Positions 1-4,558 of a stretch of DNA of 5,250 bases are shown in pieces. Source of the stretch: Paracoccaceae bacterium (GTDB lineage: Bacteria; Pseudomonadota; Alphaproteobacteria; Rhodobacterales; Rhodobacteraceae); NCBI GenBank assembly GCA_009922885.1, contig RFUP01000184.1, forward strand, positions 1-5,250, given 5' to 3'. A program made the translations under genes and the position numbers. The notes under the pieces are model-generated. The model saw only the letters and a list, made by a program, of their open reading frames with translations, did no database searches and was not told where the DNA came from. Positions within the stretch are counted from its first letter, which is position 1; each line of letters starts with the position of its first letter.

Positions 1-589
1 GGATGATCACACCGTGCGCCGCCATGTCGGCGCGCGCTGCGTTTAAGGACCCGCCCAAGTCGATGGCACGGCATAGGTCTTCCCGCACGGTCACGGCATA
101 GCCTAACTTGGCGGCATCCTGCGCCGAGTAGTTCACGCAAAAATCAGTCGCCAATCCGACCAGCACCAACTCGGTAATTCCGCGGGTCCGCAGATAGCCA
201 TCAAGGCCGGTAGGCGTCATGCGGTCATTCTCGAAGAACGCCGAGTAACTGTCGATTGCGGCGCGGAACCCTTTCCGGACGATCAGATCTGCCCGATCCG
301 TGTTCAATGCCGGATGGAAGTTGGCGCCTTCGCTGCCTTGCACGCAATGGTCCGGCCAAAGGGTCTGTTCTCCATAGGGCATTCCCACGCTTTCGAAGGG
401 GCCCTTTCCTGGATGCGAGGAGGCGAAAGAGGAATGTCCCGAAGGGTGCCAATCCTGCGTCAGCACCACGGCTTCGAACTCGGCCATTAGCGCGTTGACC
501 TGCGCCACGATCCCATCGCCGCCCGCCACTGCCAGCGCCCCACCCGGGCAGAAATCATTCTGGACATCGATCACCAACAACGCGCGCAT
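1..589 (-). CDS. pncA: Nicotinamidase/pyrazinamidase PncA (C-terminus beyond window edge)
   Basis: Hydrolyses nicotinamide to nicotinate and ammonia in the cytoplasm, the first step of NAD salvage through the Preiss-Handler route. The 196 visible residues read as an isochorismatase-fold hydrolase. The N-terminus is MRALLVIDVQNDFCPGG. The expected catalytic triad is D8, K106 (in VRKGF) and C151 (in GLATDFCV). The metal ligands are D46 and H48 (in TQDWHPSGH) and H81 (in LWPDHCVQ). The motif DSYSAFFEN at 113-121 is also typical. Family members are usually about 200-215 residues, so only a short C-terminal tail is missing. The start is fixed by AGGAGG (595-600) five bases upstream of the ATG at 589-587. 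The gene is divergent from the Hsp70 gene. In related bacteria a nicotinate phosphoribosyltransferase gene often lies nearby, but none is visible here. Identification is firm. Confidence 0.95.
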   Translation of the reverse strand, partial: MRALLVIDVQNDFCPGGALAVAGGDGIVAQVNALMAEFEAVVLTQDWHPSGHSSFASSHPGKGPFESVGMPYGEQTLWPDHCVQGSEGANFHPALNTDRADLIVRKGFRAAIDSYSAFFENDRMTPTGLDGYLRTRGITELVLVGLATDFCVNYSAQDAAKLGYAVTVREDLCRAIDLGGSLNAARADMAAHGVII

Positions 590-616
590 CTGGGCCTCCT
601 GCAAATCTCGAAGTCG

Positions 617-645
617 AGGATAGCGGCTGCGAAAAGGAATTGCCA
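617..645 (-). promoter_or_regulatory. Candidate pncA promoter
   Basis: On the minus strand TGGCAA (645-640) is followed after exactly 17 bases by TATCCT (622-617). The -10 hexamer matches the sigma-70 consensus at 4 of 6 positions and the -35 at only 3 of 6. Transcription would begin near 610, leaving a leader of about 20 bases that carries the AGGAGG of pncA. Placement is sensible but the match is weak, so this is an inference. Confidence 0.3.
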
Positions 646-667
646 CAACGCCCCCTAAAGGCTATCC
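618..667. repeat. Symmetric inverted repeat GGATAGC/GCTATCC between pncA and the Hsp70 gene
   Basis: GGATAGC (618-624) and its exact reverse complement GCTATCC (661-667) are separated by 36 bases. The half-site centres are 43 bp apart, close to four helical turns. Each half overlaps one of the two candidate -10 boxes, and the dyad centre falls in the middle of the shared -35 hexamer. It could be an operator for a regulator of both genes, or a by-product of two similar promoters facing each other. A smaller perfect repeat, CTCGA-AG-TCGAG (607-618), lies in the pncA leader. Confidence 0.4.
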
Positions 668-668
668 G
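640..668 (+). promoter_or_regulatory. Candidate promoter for the Hsp70-trhO unit
   Basis: TTGCCA (640-645) matches the -35 consensus TTGACA at 5 of 6 positions. After 17 bases comes TATCCG (663-668), a poor -10 (3 of 6). Transcription would start near 675, just ahead of the GGAGA ribosome binding site at 678-682. Its -35 hexamer occupies the same six bases as that of the divergent pncA candidate. Confidence 0.3.
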
Positions 669-688
669 GCCCGCTTCGGAGAACGCTC

Positions 689-1915
689 ATGCCCACGCTC
701 GGCCTCGATTTCGGCACCTCGAACACTGCCGCCGCCCTGATGGCCGGTGCGGCCCCTTTCGTGCTGCCTTTGGAACCCTCCACCGAAACCCTGCCCACGG
801 CCGTTTTCATCGATTTCGCGCGCCGCCGCTTCGTTTACGGTTCGGAGGCTCTGAACGCCCTCCGCGACGGCCAAGACGGCCGCTTCCTGCGTGCTCTCAA
901 AAGCATTCTCGGCACGCCCCTCGCCCATGAACCCCGCATGTTCCTGAACGAGAAGCTCACGCTTGTCGAAATCATCGCGCGCTTTCTTGCCGAAATCCGC
1001 CACCGCTCCGAGGCTTTCACAGGCCTGACGTTCGAGCATGCTCTCTCCGGCCGCCCGGTCCGCTTTCACTCCGCCTCCGACGAGCGCGACGCCCAAGCCG
1101 AAGCTGACCTGCGTCAAGCCTATGATCTCGCCGGGTTCAAATCCGTCGGCTTTCTTCCTGAACCCGAGGCCGCCGCTCTTGCTGTCGCAGGCTCAGGCCG
1201 CCTTCTCATTGTCGATATTGGCGGAGGGACCTCCGACTTCACCCTTTGCGACCGCAAGCATGGCAAAACGCATGTGCTTGCAAGCCGGGGTCTTAGGCTC
1301 GGCGGAACCGATTTCGACCGGACCCTTAGCCTCGCCCATGCAATGCCGCTCTTCGGCTCAGAAGCTCTGTTGCGCGCTGAAATCGGTGAAGCGCGCCACC
1401 CCGCTCCACGCGCCCTCTACCACGACCTCGCGAGCTGGGAGAAAATCCCCTTCGTTTACGATGCAACCCTCCTGCGGGATGTCCGTCGCTGGGTCCGCCT
1501 CGCTGATGAGCCGCGCCTCTTCGAGCGCCTCGCCGATATCCTTGATATGCACCTCGGCCATGATGTGGCCCATGCGGTTGAAGCGGGGAAAATCCGCGCC
1601 AACAGTGCGGATGAAGCTGAAATTGCCCTCGGTCTCGTCGAGCGCGGGCTCAAGGCGCCGCTCTCGCGTGCGATGATGGATGCAGGTATCGCTGCCGCCT
1701 TCGCCGCAATCCGCGATGCCGCGCTTGAAACCATCCGCGCTGCGGATGTGGCAGCTGCCACCGTCGATCAAGTGGTATTCGTCGGCGGTTCCAGCCTTTT
1801 GAAAGGCCTCCGCACCGAGTTGGCCGCCGCACTACCCGATGCGCGGCAAGTAGACAGCGCAGTCTTCACGGCTGTCGCGCACGGCCTTGCCATTGCCGCT
1901 GCCCGAGCGGGATGA
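689..1915 (+). CDS. Hsp70-family ATPase without a substrate-binding domain (YegD-like)
   Basis: A cytoplasmic actin/Hsp70-fold ATPase of 408 residues. All nucleotide-binding motifs are present in order: phosphate-1 LDFGTSNT (6-13), K71 in RALKSILG (equivalent to the catalytic K70 of DnaK), connect-1 EPEAAALA (158-165), phosphate-2 VDIGGGTSDF (175-184), GGTDFD (205-210), an adenosine-contact helix around VEAGKIRAN (297-305), the adenosine loop VVFVGGSSLLKGL (362-374) and connect-2 near 391-402. The protein stops where the ATPase domain of DnaK ends, so the peptide-binding sandwich and helical lid are absent. This matches E. coli YegD (about 450 residues), whose substrate is not settled. The start is supported by GGAGA (678-682) six bases before the ATG. 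trhO follows after 44 bases with no terminator between, which suggests cotranscription. The family is clear; the cellular role is unknown. Leucine is coded mainly by CTC and CTT, unlike the CTG/TTG preference at the right end of the window. Confidence 0.9.
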   Translation: MPTLGLDFGTSNTAAALMAGAAPFVLPLEPSTETLPTAVFIDFARRRFVYGSEALNALRDGQDGRFLRALKSILGTPLAHEPRMFLNEKLTLVEIIARFLAEIRHRSEAFTGLTFEHALSGRPVRFHSASDERDAQAEADLRQAYDLAGFKSVGFLPEPEAAALAVAGSGRLLIVDIGGGTSDFTLCDRKHGKTHVLASRGLRLGGTDFDRTLSLAHAMPLFGSEALLRAEIGEARHPAPRALYHDLASWEKIPFVYDATLLRDVRRWVRLADEPRLFERLADILDMHLGHDVAHAVEAGKIRANSADEAEIALGLVERGLKAPLSRAMMDAGIAAAFAAIRDAALETIRAADVAAATVDQVVFVGGSSLLKGLRTELAAALPDARQVDSAVFTAVAHGLAIAAARAG

Positions 1916-1959
1916 AGCGCCGCATTGCGTCCTTCTGCAAGCCAAGGTAACGCACTCCC

Positions 1960-2868
1960 ATGTATACCGTCGCCGCACTCTATCACTTCACCACCTTCGC
2001 TGATCCCGCCGCCATCCGCGGCCCGCTGCTGGCTGTTGCGGAAGAGAACGCCATTCGGGGCACGCTGCTCTTGGCGCGCGAAGGGATCAACGGAACGATC
2101 GCGGGTTCGCGCAAAGGCATAGATGCCATCCTCTCCCACATCCGCTCCCTTCCCGGCTGCGCCGAGCTGGAGTGGAAGGAAAGCACCGCCTCCAGCGCGC
2201 CGTTCCCCCGCCTGAAAGTGCGTCTGAAGCGCGAGATCGTGACGATGGGCAAGCCCGATGTCGATCCACGCGCCACGGTGGGCCATTACCTCAACCCCGA
2301 GGAGTGGAATGAACTCATTTCCGCCCCCGATGTTGCTGTGATCGATACGCGCAACGATTACGAAGTTGCGATCGGCACGTTCAAAGGGGCTGTCGACCCC
2401 CTGACCAAAACGTTCCGTGAATTCCCCGAATGGTGGGAACAGAACAAGGAACGCTTCCACAACAAGCGCATCGCCATGTTCTGCACAGGCGGGATCCGCT
2501 GCGAGAAATCCACGAACTGGCTCCTCCAGCAAGGCGTTCCTGAGGTCTTTCACCTCAAAGGCGGCATTCTCAAATACCTTGAGGAAATGCCAGCAGAAGA
2601 AAGCCTTTGGGAGGGCGAGTGTTTCGTCTTTGACGGGCGCGTTTCTGTTGGGCACGGTCTGAAGGAAGGCCCGCATCACCTCTGCCACGCCTGCCGACGT
2701 CCGGTCCTGCCCGCTGATATGGGGCGCTCCGAGTGGGAAGAAGGCGTGTCCTGCCACCACTGCATCGACGAGACCACCGAGGCCGACAAAACCCGCTTCC
2801 GTGAACGCCAGAAACAGATTGCTCTGGCCAAGGCCCGCGGCGAACGCCATCTCGCGGGCGAGGATTGA
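1960..2868 (+). CDS. trhO: Oxygen-dependent tRNA uridine-34 hydroxylase TrhO (rhodanese domain)
   Basis: Converts U34 to 5-hydroxyuridine in the anticodons of certain tRNAs using O2, the first step towards the xo5U wobble modifications that broaden codon reading. The 302-residue protein (formerly UPF0176, YceA/YbfQ-like) has an N-terminal domain with LYHFTTFADP (7-16) and REGINGTIAGS (40-50). A rhodanese domain follows, with VIDTRNDYEVAIGTFKGA (127-144) and the loop MFCTGGIRCEK (173-183), where C175 is the expected catalytic cysteine. The C-terminus carries CHAC (242-245) and CHHC (265-268), a likely metal-binding pair, then a charged helix. It is shorter than E. coli TrhO (about 350 residues, with many more C-terminal cysteines). 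The start at MYTVAALYHF fits the short form, but the ribosome binding site is weak: AAGG (1944-1947) lies 12 bases away. It probably shares a transcript with the Hsp70 gene. Family assignment is strong; the tRNA targets are not visible here. Confidence 0.92.
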   Translation: MYTVAALYHFTTFADPAAIRGPLLAVAEENAIRGTLLLAREGINGTIAGSRKGIDAILSHIRSLPGCAELEWKESTASSAPFPRLKVRLKREIVTMGKPDVDPRATVGHYLNPEEWNELISAPDVAVIDTRNDYEVAIGTFKGAVDPLTKTFREFPEWWEQNKERFHNKRIAMFCTGGIRCEKSTNWLLQQGVPEVFHLKGGILKYLEEMPAEESLWEGECFVFDGRVSVGHGLKEGPHHLCHACRRPVLPADMGRSEWEEGVSCHHCIDETTEADKTRFRERQKQIALAKARGERHLAGED

Positions 2869-2891
2869 TTTCTCTTTTCAAAATATCCTCG
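2859..2891 (+). repeat. Inverted repeat spanning the trhO stop codon
   Basis: CGAGGAT (2859-2865, last codons of trhO) and ATCCTCG (2885-2891) are perfect 7-bp complements separated by 19 bases containing the TGA stop and a pyrimidine-rich stretch. In RNA they could form a hairpin just upstream of the terminator. The right arm belongs to a GC-rich intergenic element that continues to 2934. Confidence 0.45.
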
Positions 2892-2899
2892 GGGGTGAA

Positions 2900-2910
2900 T
2901 GCCGAAGGCA
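2900..2910 (+). other. Small hairpin TGCC-GAA-GGCA
   Basis: A perfect 4-bp stem with a GAA triloop lies two bases before the terminator stem. Together with the terminator it gives two tandem hairpins in 2900-2929. Another run of five G at 2891-2895 could compete with 2913-2917 for the single C-run at 2925-2929, with this small hairpin nested inside the alternative fold. Confidence 0.45.
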
Positions 2911-2934
2911 GAGGGGGCAGACAGCCCCCTTTTT
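2911..2934 (+). terminator. Intrinsic terminator after trhO
   Basis: GGGGGC (2913-2918), loop AGACA, GCCCCC (2924-2929), followed at once by TTTTT (2930-2934). The six-base all-GC stem, short loop and U-tract are a textbook Rho-independent terminator in the plus direction. The stem can extend by A2912-T2930. It closes the Hsp70-trhO transcript, but its U-tract ends only 19 bases before the ybaK start codon. Confidence 0.8.
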
Positions 2935-2940
2935 CTCAAA

Positions 2941-2946
2941 GAGAGG
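2941..2946 (+). promoter_or_regulatory. Ribosome binding site that fixes the ybaK start
   Basis: GAGAGG, seven bases before the ATG at 2954. It decides in favour of 2954 over the in-frame ATG at 2801, which lies inside trhO, would have to be read through the terminator, and would add 51 residues with no resemblance to the family. Confidence 0.75.
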
Positions 2947-2953
2947 AATTGGA

Positions 2954-3424
2954 ATGGTTTCCACACCCGCTCTGAAAATGCTCGACGCGGCGAAGGTCGC
3001 AGTCTCTCTCCATCCCTATGACTACGACCGCGATGCCGAGGCCGTGGGGTTGGCGGCGGCGACGGCGCTGGGCTTCGATCCGGCCCTGGTTTTGAAAACC
3101 CTCATGGTTGAGGTGGATGGCAAGCCGTTCTGTTGCGTCCTTCCGTCGGACAAGTCCTTGTCGATGAAGAAAGTCGCGGCGGGCTTCGGGGGTAAATCCG
3201 CGGCGATGATGCTTCCGGCAAAAGCCGAGAAGCTGACTGGGTATCGCGTGGGCGGGATATCGCCATTCGGGCAGAAACGGGCAGTTCCGACGCTGTTCGA
3301 GGCCATGCCGATGACAGCCACGAAAGTCTGGATCAATGCCGGTGCGCGCGGCTTGCTATTGGGTATTGCGCCCGCTGACGCGCTCAAGGCGAGCGGCGGG
3401 CGGGCGCTGGATATCGTGTCTTAA
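2954..3424 (+). CDS. ybaK: YbaK/EbsC-family aminoacyl-tRNA deacylase (probable Cys-tRNA(Pro) deacylase)
   Basis: A free-standing trans-editing protein that hydrolyses wrongly charged aminoacyl-tRNA; E. coli YbaK clears Cys-tRNA(Pro) made by prolyl-tRNA synthetase. The 156 residues cover a complete single domain of normal length. Family landmarks are LHPYDYD (19-25), VLKTLMVE (46-53) with K48 matching the essential K46 of YbaK, the SLSMKKVA helix (68-75), TGYRVGGISPFGQKR (95-109) and INAGARGL (127-134). Aligned from memory with E. coli YbaK, two pocket residues differ: F29 becomes V31 and S129 becomes N128, so the amino acid specificity could be altered. The start is set by the GAGAGG at 2941-2946. 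An intrinsic terminator sits just upstream, so expression needs readthrough or a promoter I cannot see. The stop codon overlaps that of the convergent oxidoreductase gene. The family is certain; the exact substrate is inferred. Confidence 0.88.
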   Translation: MVSTPALKMLDAAKVAVSLHPYDYDRDAEAVGLAAATALGFDPALVLKTLMVEVDGKPFCCVLPSDKSLSMKKVAAGFGGKSAAMMLPAKAEKLTGYRVGGISPFGQKRAVPTLFEAMPMTATKVWINAGARGLLLGIAPADALKASGGRALDIVS

Positions 3425-4386
3425 GGGATCAGGGCGATCTTCCCGACCGCACCGCGCCCTAGAACGCGGGTGAGAACGTCTGCCGCATCTTTCAGCGGAT
3501 AGCGGCCTTCGATCAGGGGCTTAACTTGGCCCTTCTGATACCAGCCGAGAAGCTCCGTCATGTTGTCCGCATAGACCTGTGGTTCGAACCGCGTGAAATT
3601 GCCCCAGAAAACGCCGACAACAGAGAACTCTTTGACGAGGGTCAGGTTCACAGGAAGTTTCGGGATAGTGCCTGAGGCGAAGCCAATGACGAGAAGGCGG
3701 CCATTGCGCGCCATCGAGCGCGCGCAAGCGTCAAATTGATCGCCACCAACAACGTCATAAACCACGTCTACGCCTTTGCCGCCCGTCATTTCCTTCAGCG
3801 CGTCTTTGAGGTTGTCGTAGCCGATGGCTTCGTCGGCACCCGCGTCCATAGCGAAGCGGCGCTTTTCTTCGGAGGAGGCGACTGCGATCACGCGGGCGCC
3901 CATGATTTTGCCGATCTGGATGGCAGCAATGCCTGTCGCCCCAGCGGCGCCCAGAACCACGAGCGTTTCACCGGCTTTCAATTGCGCCCGTTGCTTCAGG
4001 GCGTGGTGCGATGTGCCATAGGCCACCAACAGCGCGCAAACATCTGCGGCATCCATCTGGCCGATGGGGAAAACGCGATTGGCGGGGGCGGAAACCTTTT
4101 CGGCATATCCCCCGAGCGAGCAGATCGTTGCAACCCGGTCTCCCGGTTTGACATTGCGCACACCTTCACCCACGCTCTCCACGGTGCCGACAGCCTCCAT
4201 GCCGGGCACGAACGGGGCCTCGGGCCGCATTTGGTAGAGGCCTTGGACGAGGAGACCATCAGGGAAGTTCACGCCTGCTGCCTCGATACGGATCACGGCC
4301 TCGCCTTTGCCGGCAACCGGGTCAGGCATATCGCCATATTCGAGGGTTTCGATCGGGCCAAAGCCCTTGCAGATGACGGCTTTCAT
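3421..4386 (-). CDS. MDR-family NADPH:quinone oxidoreductase (zinc-independent)
   Basis: A medium-chain dehydrogenase/reductase of 321 residues that probably reduces a quinone or another activated double bond with NADPH in the cytoplasm. The N-terminal GroES-like domain shows AAGVNFPDGLLVQGLY (36-51), FVPGMEAVGTVESVGEGV (59-76) and PGDRV (81-85). The Rossmann domain has the nucleotide loop LGAAGATGIAAIQIGK (145-160), then GKGVDVVYDVVGG (203-215) and GRLLVIGFASG (229-239). Structural-zinc cysteines and catalytic zinc ligands of alcohol dehydrogenases are absent, placing it with the quinone oxidoreductase branch. The start at 4386 (MKAVICKGFG) is chosen over an in-frame ATG at 4509 because GGAG (4397-4394) precedes it by seven bases and the extra 41 residues look non-coding. 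It is divergent from the acyl-CoA ligase and overlaps ybaK tail to tail. The family is clear but the substrate is unknown. It does not resemble the AcuI/YhdH acryloyl-CoA reductases. Confidence 0.87.
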   Translation of the reverse strand: MKAVICKGFGPIETLEYGDMPDPVAGKGEAVIRIEAAGVNFPDGLLVQGLYQMRPEAPFVPGMEAVGTVESVGEGVRNVKPGDRVATICSLGGYAEKVSAPANRVFPIGQMDAADVCALLVAYGTSHHALKQRAQLKAGETLVVLGAAGATGIAAIQIGKIMGARVIAVASSEEKRRFAMDAGADEAIGYDNLKDALKEMTGGKGVDVVYDVVGGDQFDACARSMARNGRLLVIGFASGTIPKLPVNLTLVKEFSVVGVFWGNFTRFEPQVYADNMTELLGWYQKGQVKPLIEGRYPLKDAADVLTRVLGRGAVGKIALIP

Positions 4387-4393
4387 GACAGTT

Positions 4394-4397
4394 CTCC
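4394..4397 (-). promoter_or_regulatory. Ribosome binding site that fixes the oxidoreductase start
   Basis: On the minus strand AGGGGAG ends at 4394, seven bases before the ATG at 4386-4384. This supports the 321-residue form over the 362-residue form that would start at 4509. Confidence 0.75.
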
Positions 4398-4412
4398 CCT
4401 GTGTCCGCGACG

Positions 4413-4440
4413 AGCATAGGGAGAGGACGCCAACGCGCAA
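4413..4440 (-). promoter_or_regulatory. Candidate promoter of the oxidoreductase gene
   Basis: On the minus strand TTGCGC (4440-4435) is followed after 16 bases by TATGCT (4418-4413), with 3 of 6 and 4 of 6 consensus matches. Transcription would begin near 4406, about 20 bases before the start codon. Modest match, plausible position. Confidence 0.33.
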
Positions 4441-4453
4441 CTGGAAATCCCGC

Positions 4454-4464
4454 GACGCGGCGTC
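4454..4464. repeat. Palindrome GACGC-G-GCGTC in the divergent control region
   Basis: A perfect 5-bp inverted repeat around one central base. It lies just upstream of the candidate oxidoreductase promoter and two bases from the next inverted repeat (4467-4484). It may be part of an operator, but such short GC palindromes also occur by chance in high-GC DNA. Confidence 0.35.
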
Positions 4465-4466
4465 AA

Positions 4467-4484
4467 TGTCCGCACTGCGGGACA
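4467..4484. repeat. Imperfect palindrome TGTCCGCA-C-TGCGGGACA, candidate operator
   Basis: Two arms of 8 and 9 bases are complementary apart from one extra G in the right arm. The core half-site TGTCCGC recurs as a direct copy at 4402-4408, between the candidate -10 and ribosome binding site of the oxidoreductase gene. The palindrome lies 75-92 bases upstream of the ligase start and about 80-100 upstream of the oxidoreductase start. The dyad shape and place suit a regulator of both genes, such as a TetR-type protein. No regulator gene is in the window. Confidence 0.4.
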
Positions 4485-4494
4485 AGTTGGGGCT

Positions 4495-4522
4495 TTGGAT
4501 TGCCTGCAACGCGCGCTAGTCT
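4495..4522 (+). promoter_or_regulatory. Candidate promoter of the acyl-CoA ligase gene
   Basis: TTGGAT (4495-4500), 16 bases, then TAGTCT (4517-4522). Both hexamers match the consensus at only 3-4 of 6 positions. The start point would fall near 4529, giving a leader of about 30 bases that contains two purine-rich stretches (4530-4537 and 4544-4553). Confidence 0.25.
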
Positions 4523-4545
4523 CCCCGTCGAGGAGAATTTCGTGG

Positions 4546-4552
4546 GGAGGAG
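4546..4552 (+). promoter_or_regulatory. Strong ribosome binding site of the ligase gene
   Basis: GGAGGAG, six bases before the ATG at 4559. Three further in-frame ATG codons follow at 4568, 4571 and 4574. The strength and spacing of this site favour 4559, and the resulting N-terminus (MQAMMMNRPLLISS) resembles related ligases. Confidence 0.75.
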
Positions 4553-4558
4553 ACCTGC

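Noticed and set aside
629..649. A sigma-54-like TGGCA...GC pattern upstream of pncA on the minus strand
   Set aside because: The GG and GC elements are two bases too far apart for a -24/-12 promoter, and the TTGCA part does not match.
1038..1676. A 212-codon plus-strand frame inside the Hsp70 gene
   Set aside because: It is the +1 shadow of a gene with a complete set of Hsp70 motifs, and its composition (Ser, Pro, Arg rich) is typical of out-of-frame translation.
1768..2850. A 360-codon open frame on the minus strand opposite trhO and the end of the Hsp70 gene
   Set aside because: It lies wholly antisense to genes with clear family motifs, has no recognisable domain and no convincing ribosome binding site. 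Long antisense frames are expected in high-GC DNA.
2801..2953. A 51-codon N-terminal extension of YbaK
   Set aside because: It would overlap trhO, cross a terminator and add residues unlike the family. A good ribosome binding site sits before the ATG at 2954.
3421..4386. Identification of the oxidoreductase as AcuI, acryloyl-CoA reductase of DMSP breakdown
   Set aside because: Tempting beside a DmdB-like ligase, but the N-terminal and substrate-loop motifs are those of the quinone oxidoreductase branch, not of the YhdH/AcuI family.
3736..4419. A 227-codon plus-strand open frame opposite the oxidoreductase
   Set aside because: Mirror of the MDR coding sequence, no domain recognised, no ribosome binding site.
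4387..4509. A 41-codon N-terminal extension of the oxidoreductase
   Set aside because: It would run through the promoter region and a strong ribosome binding site. MKAVICKGFG at 4386 is the usual MDR beginning.
4520..4536. TCTCC...GGAGA short inverted repeat in the ligase leader
   Set aside because: Only five base pairs with a 7-base loop, and the right arm is simply a second purine-rich, ribosome-binding-site-like stretch.
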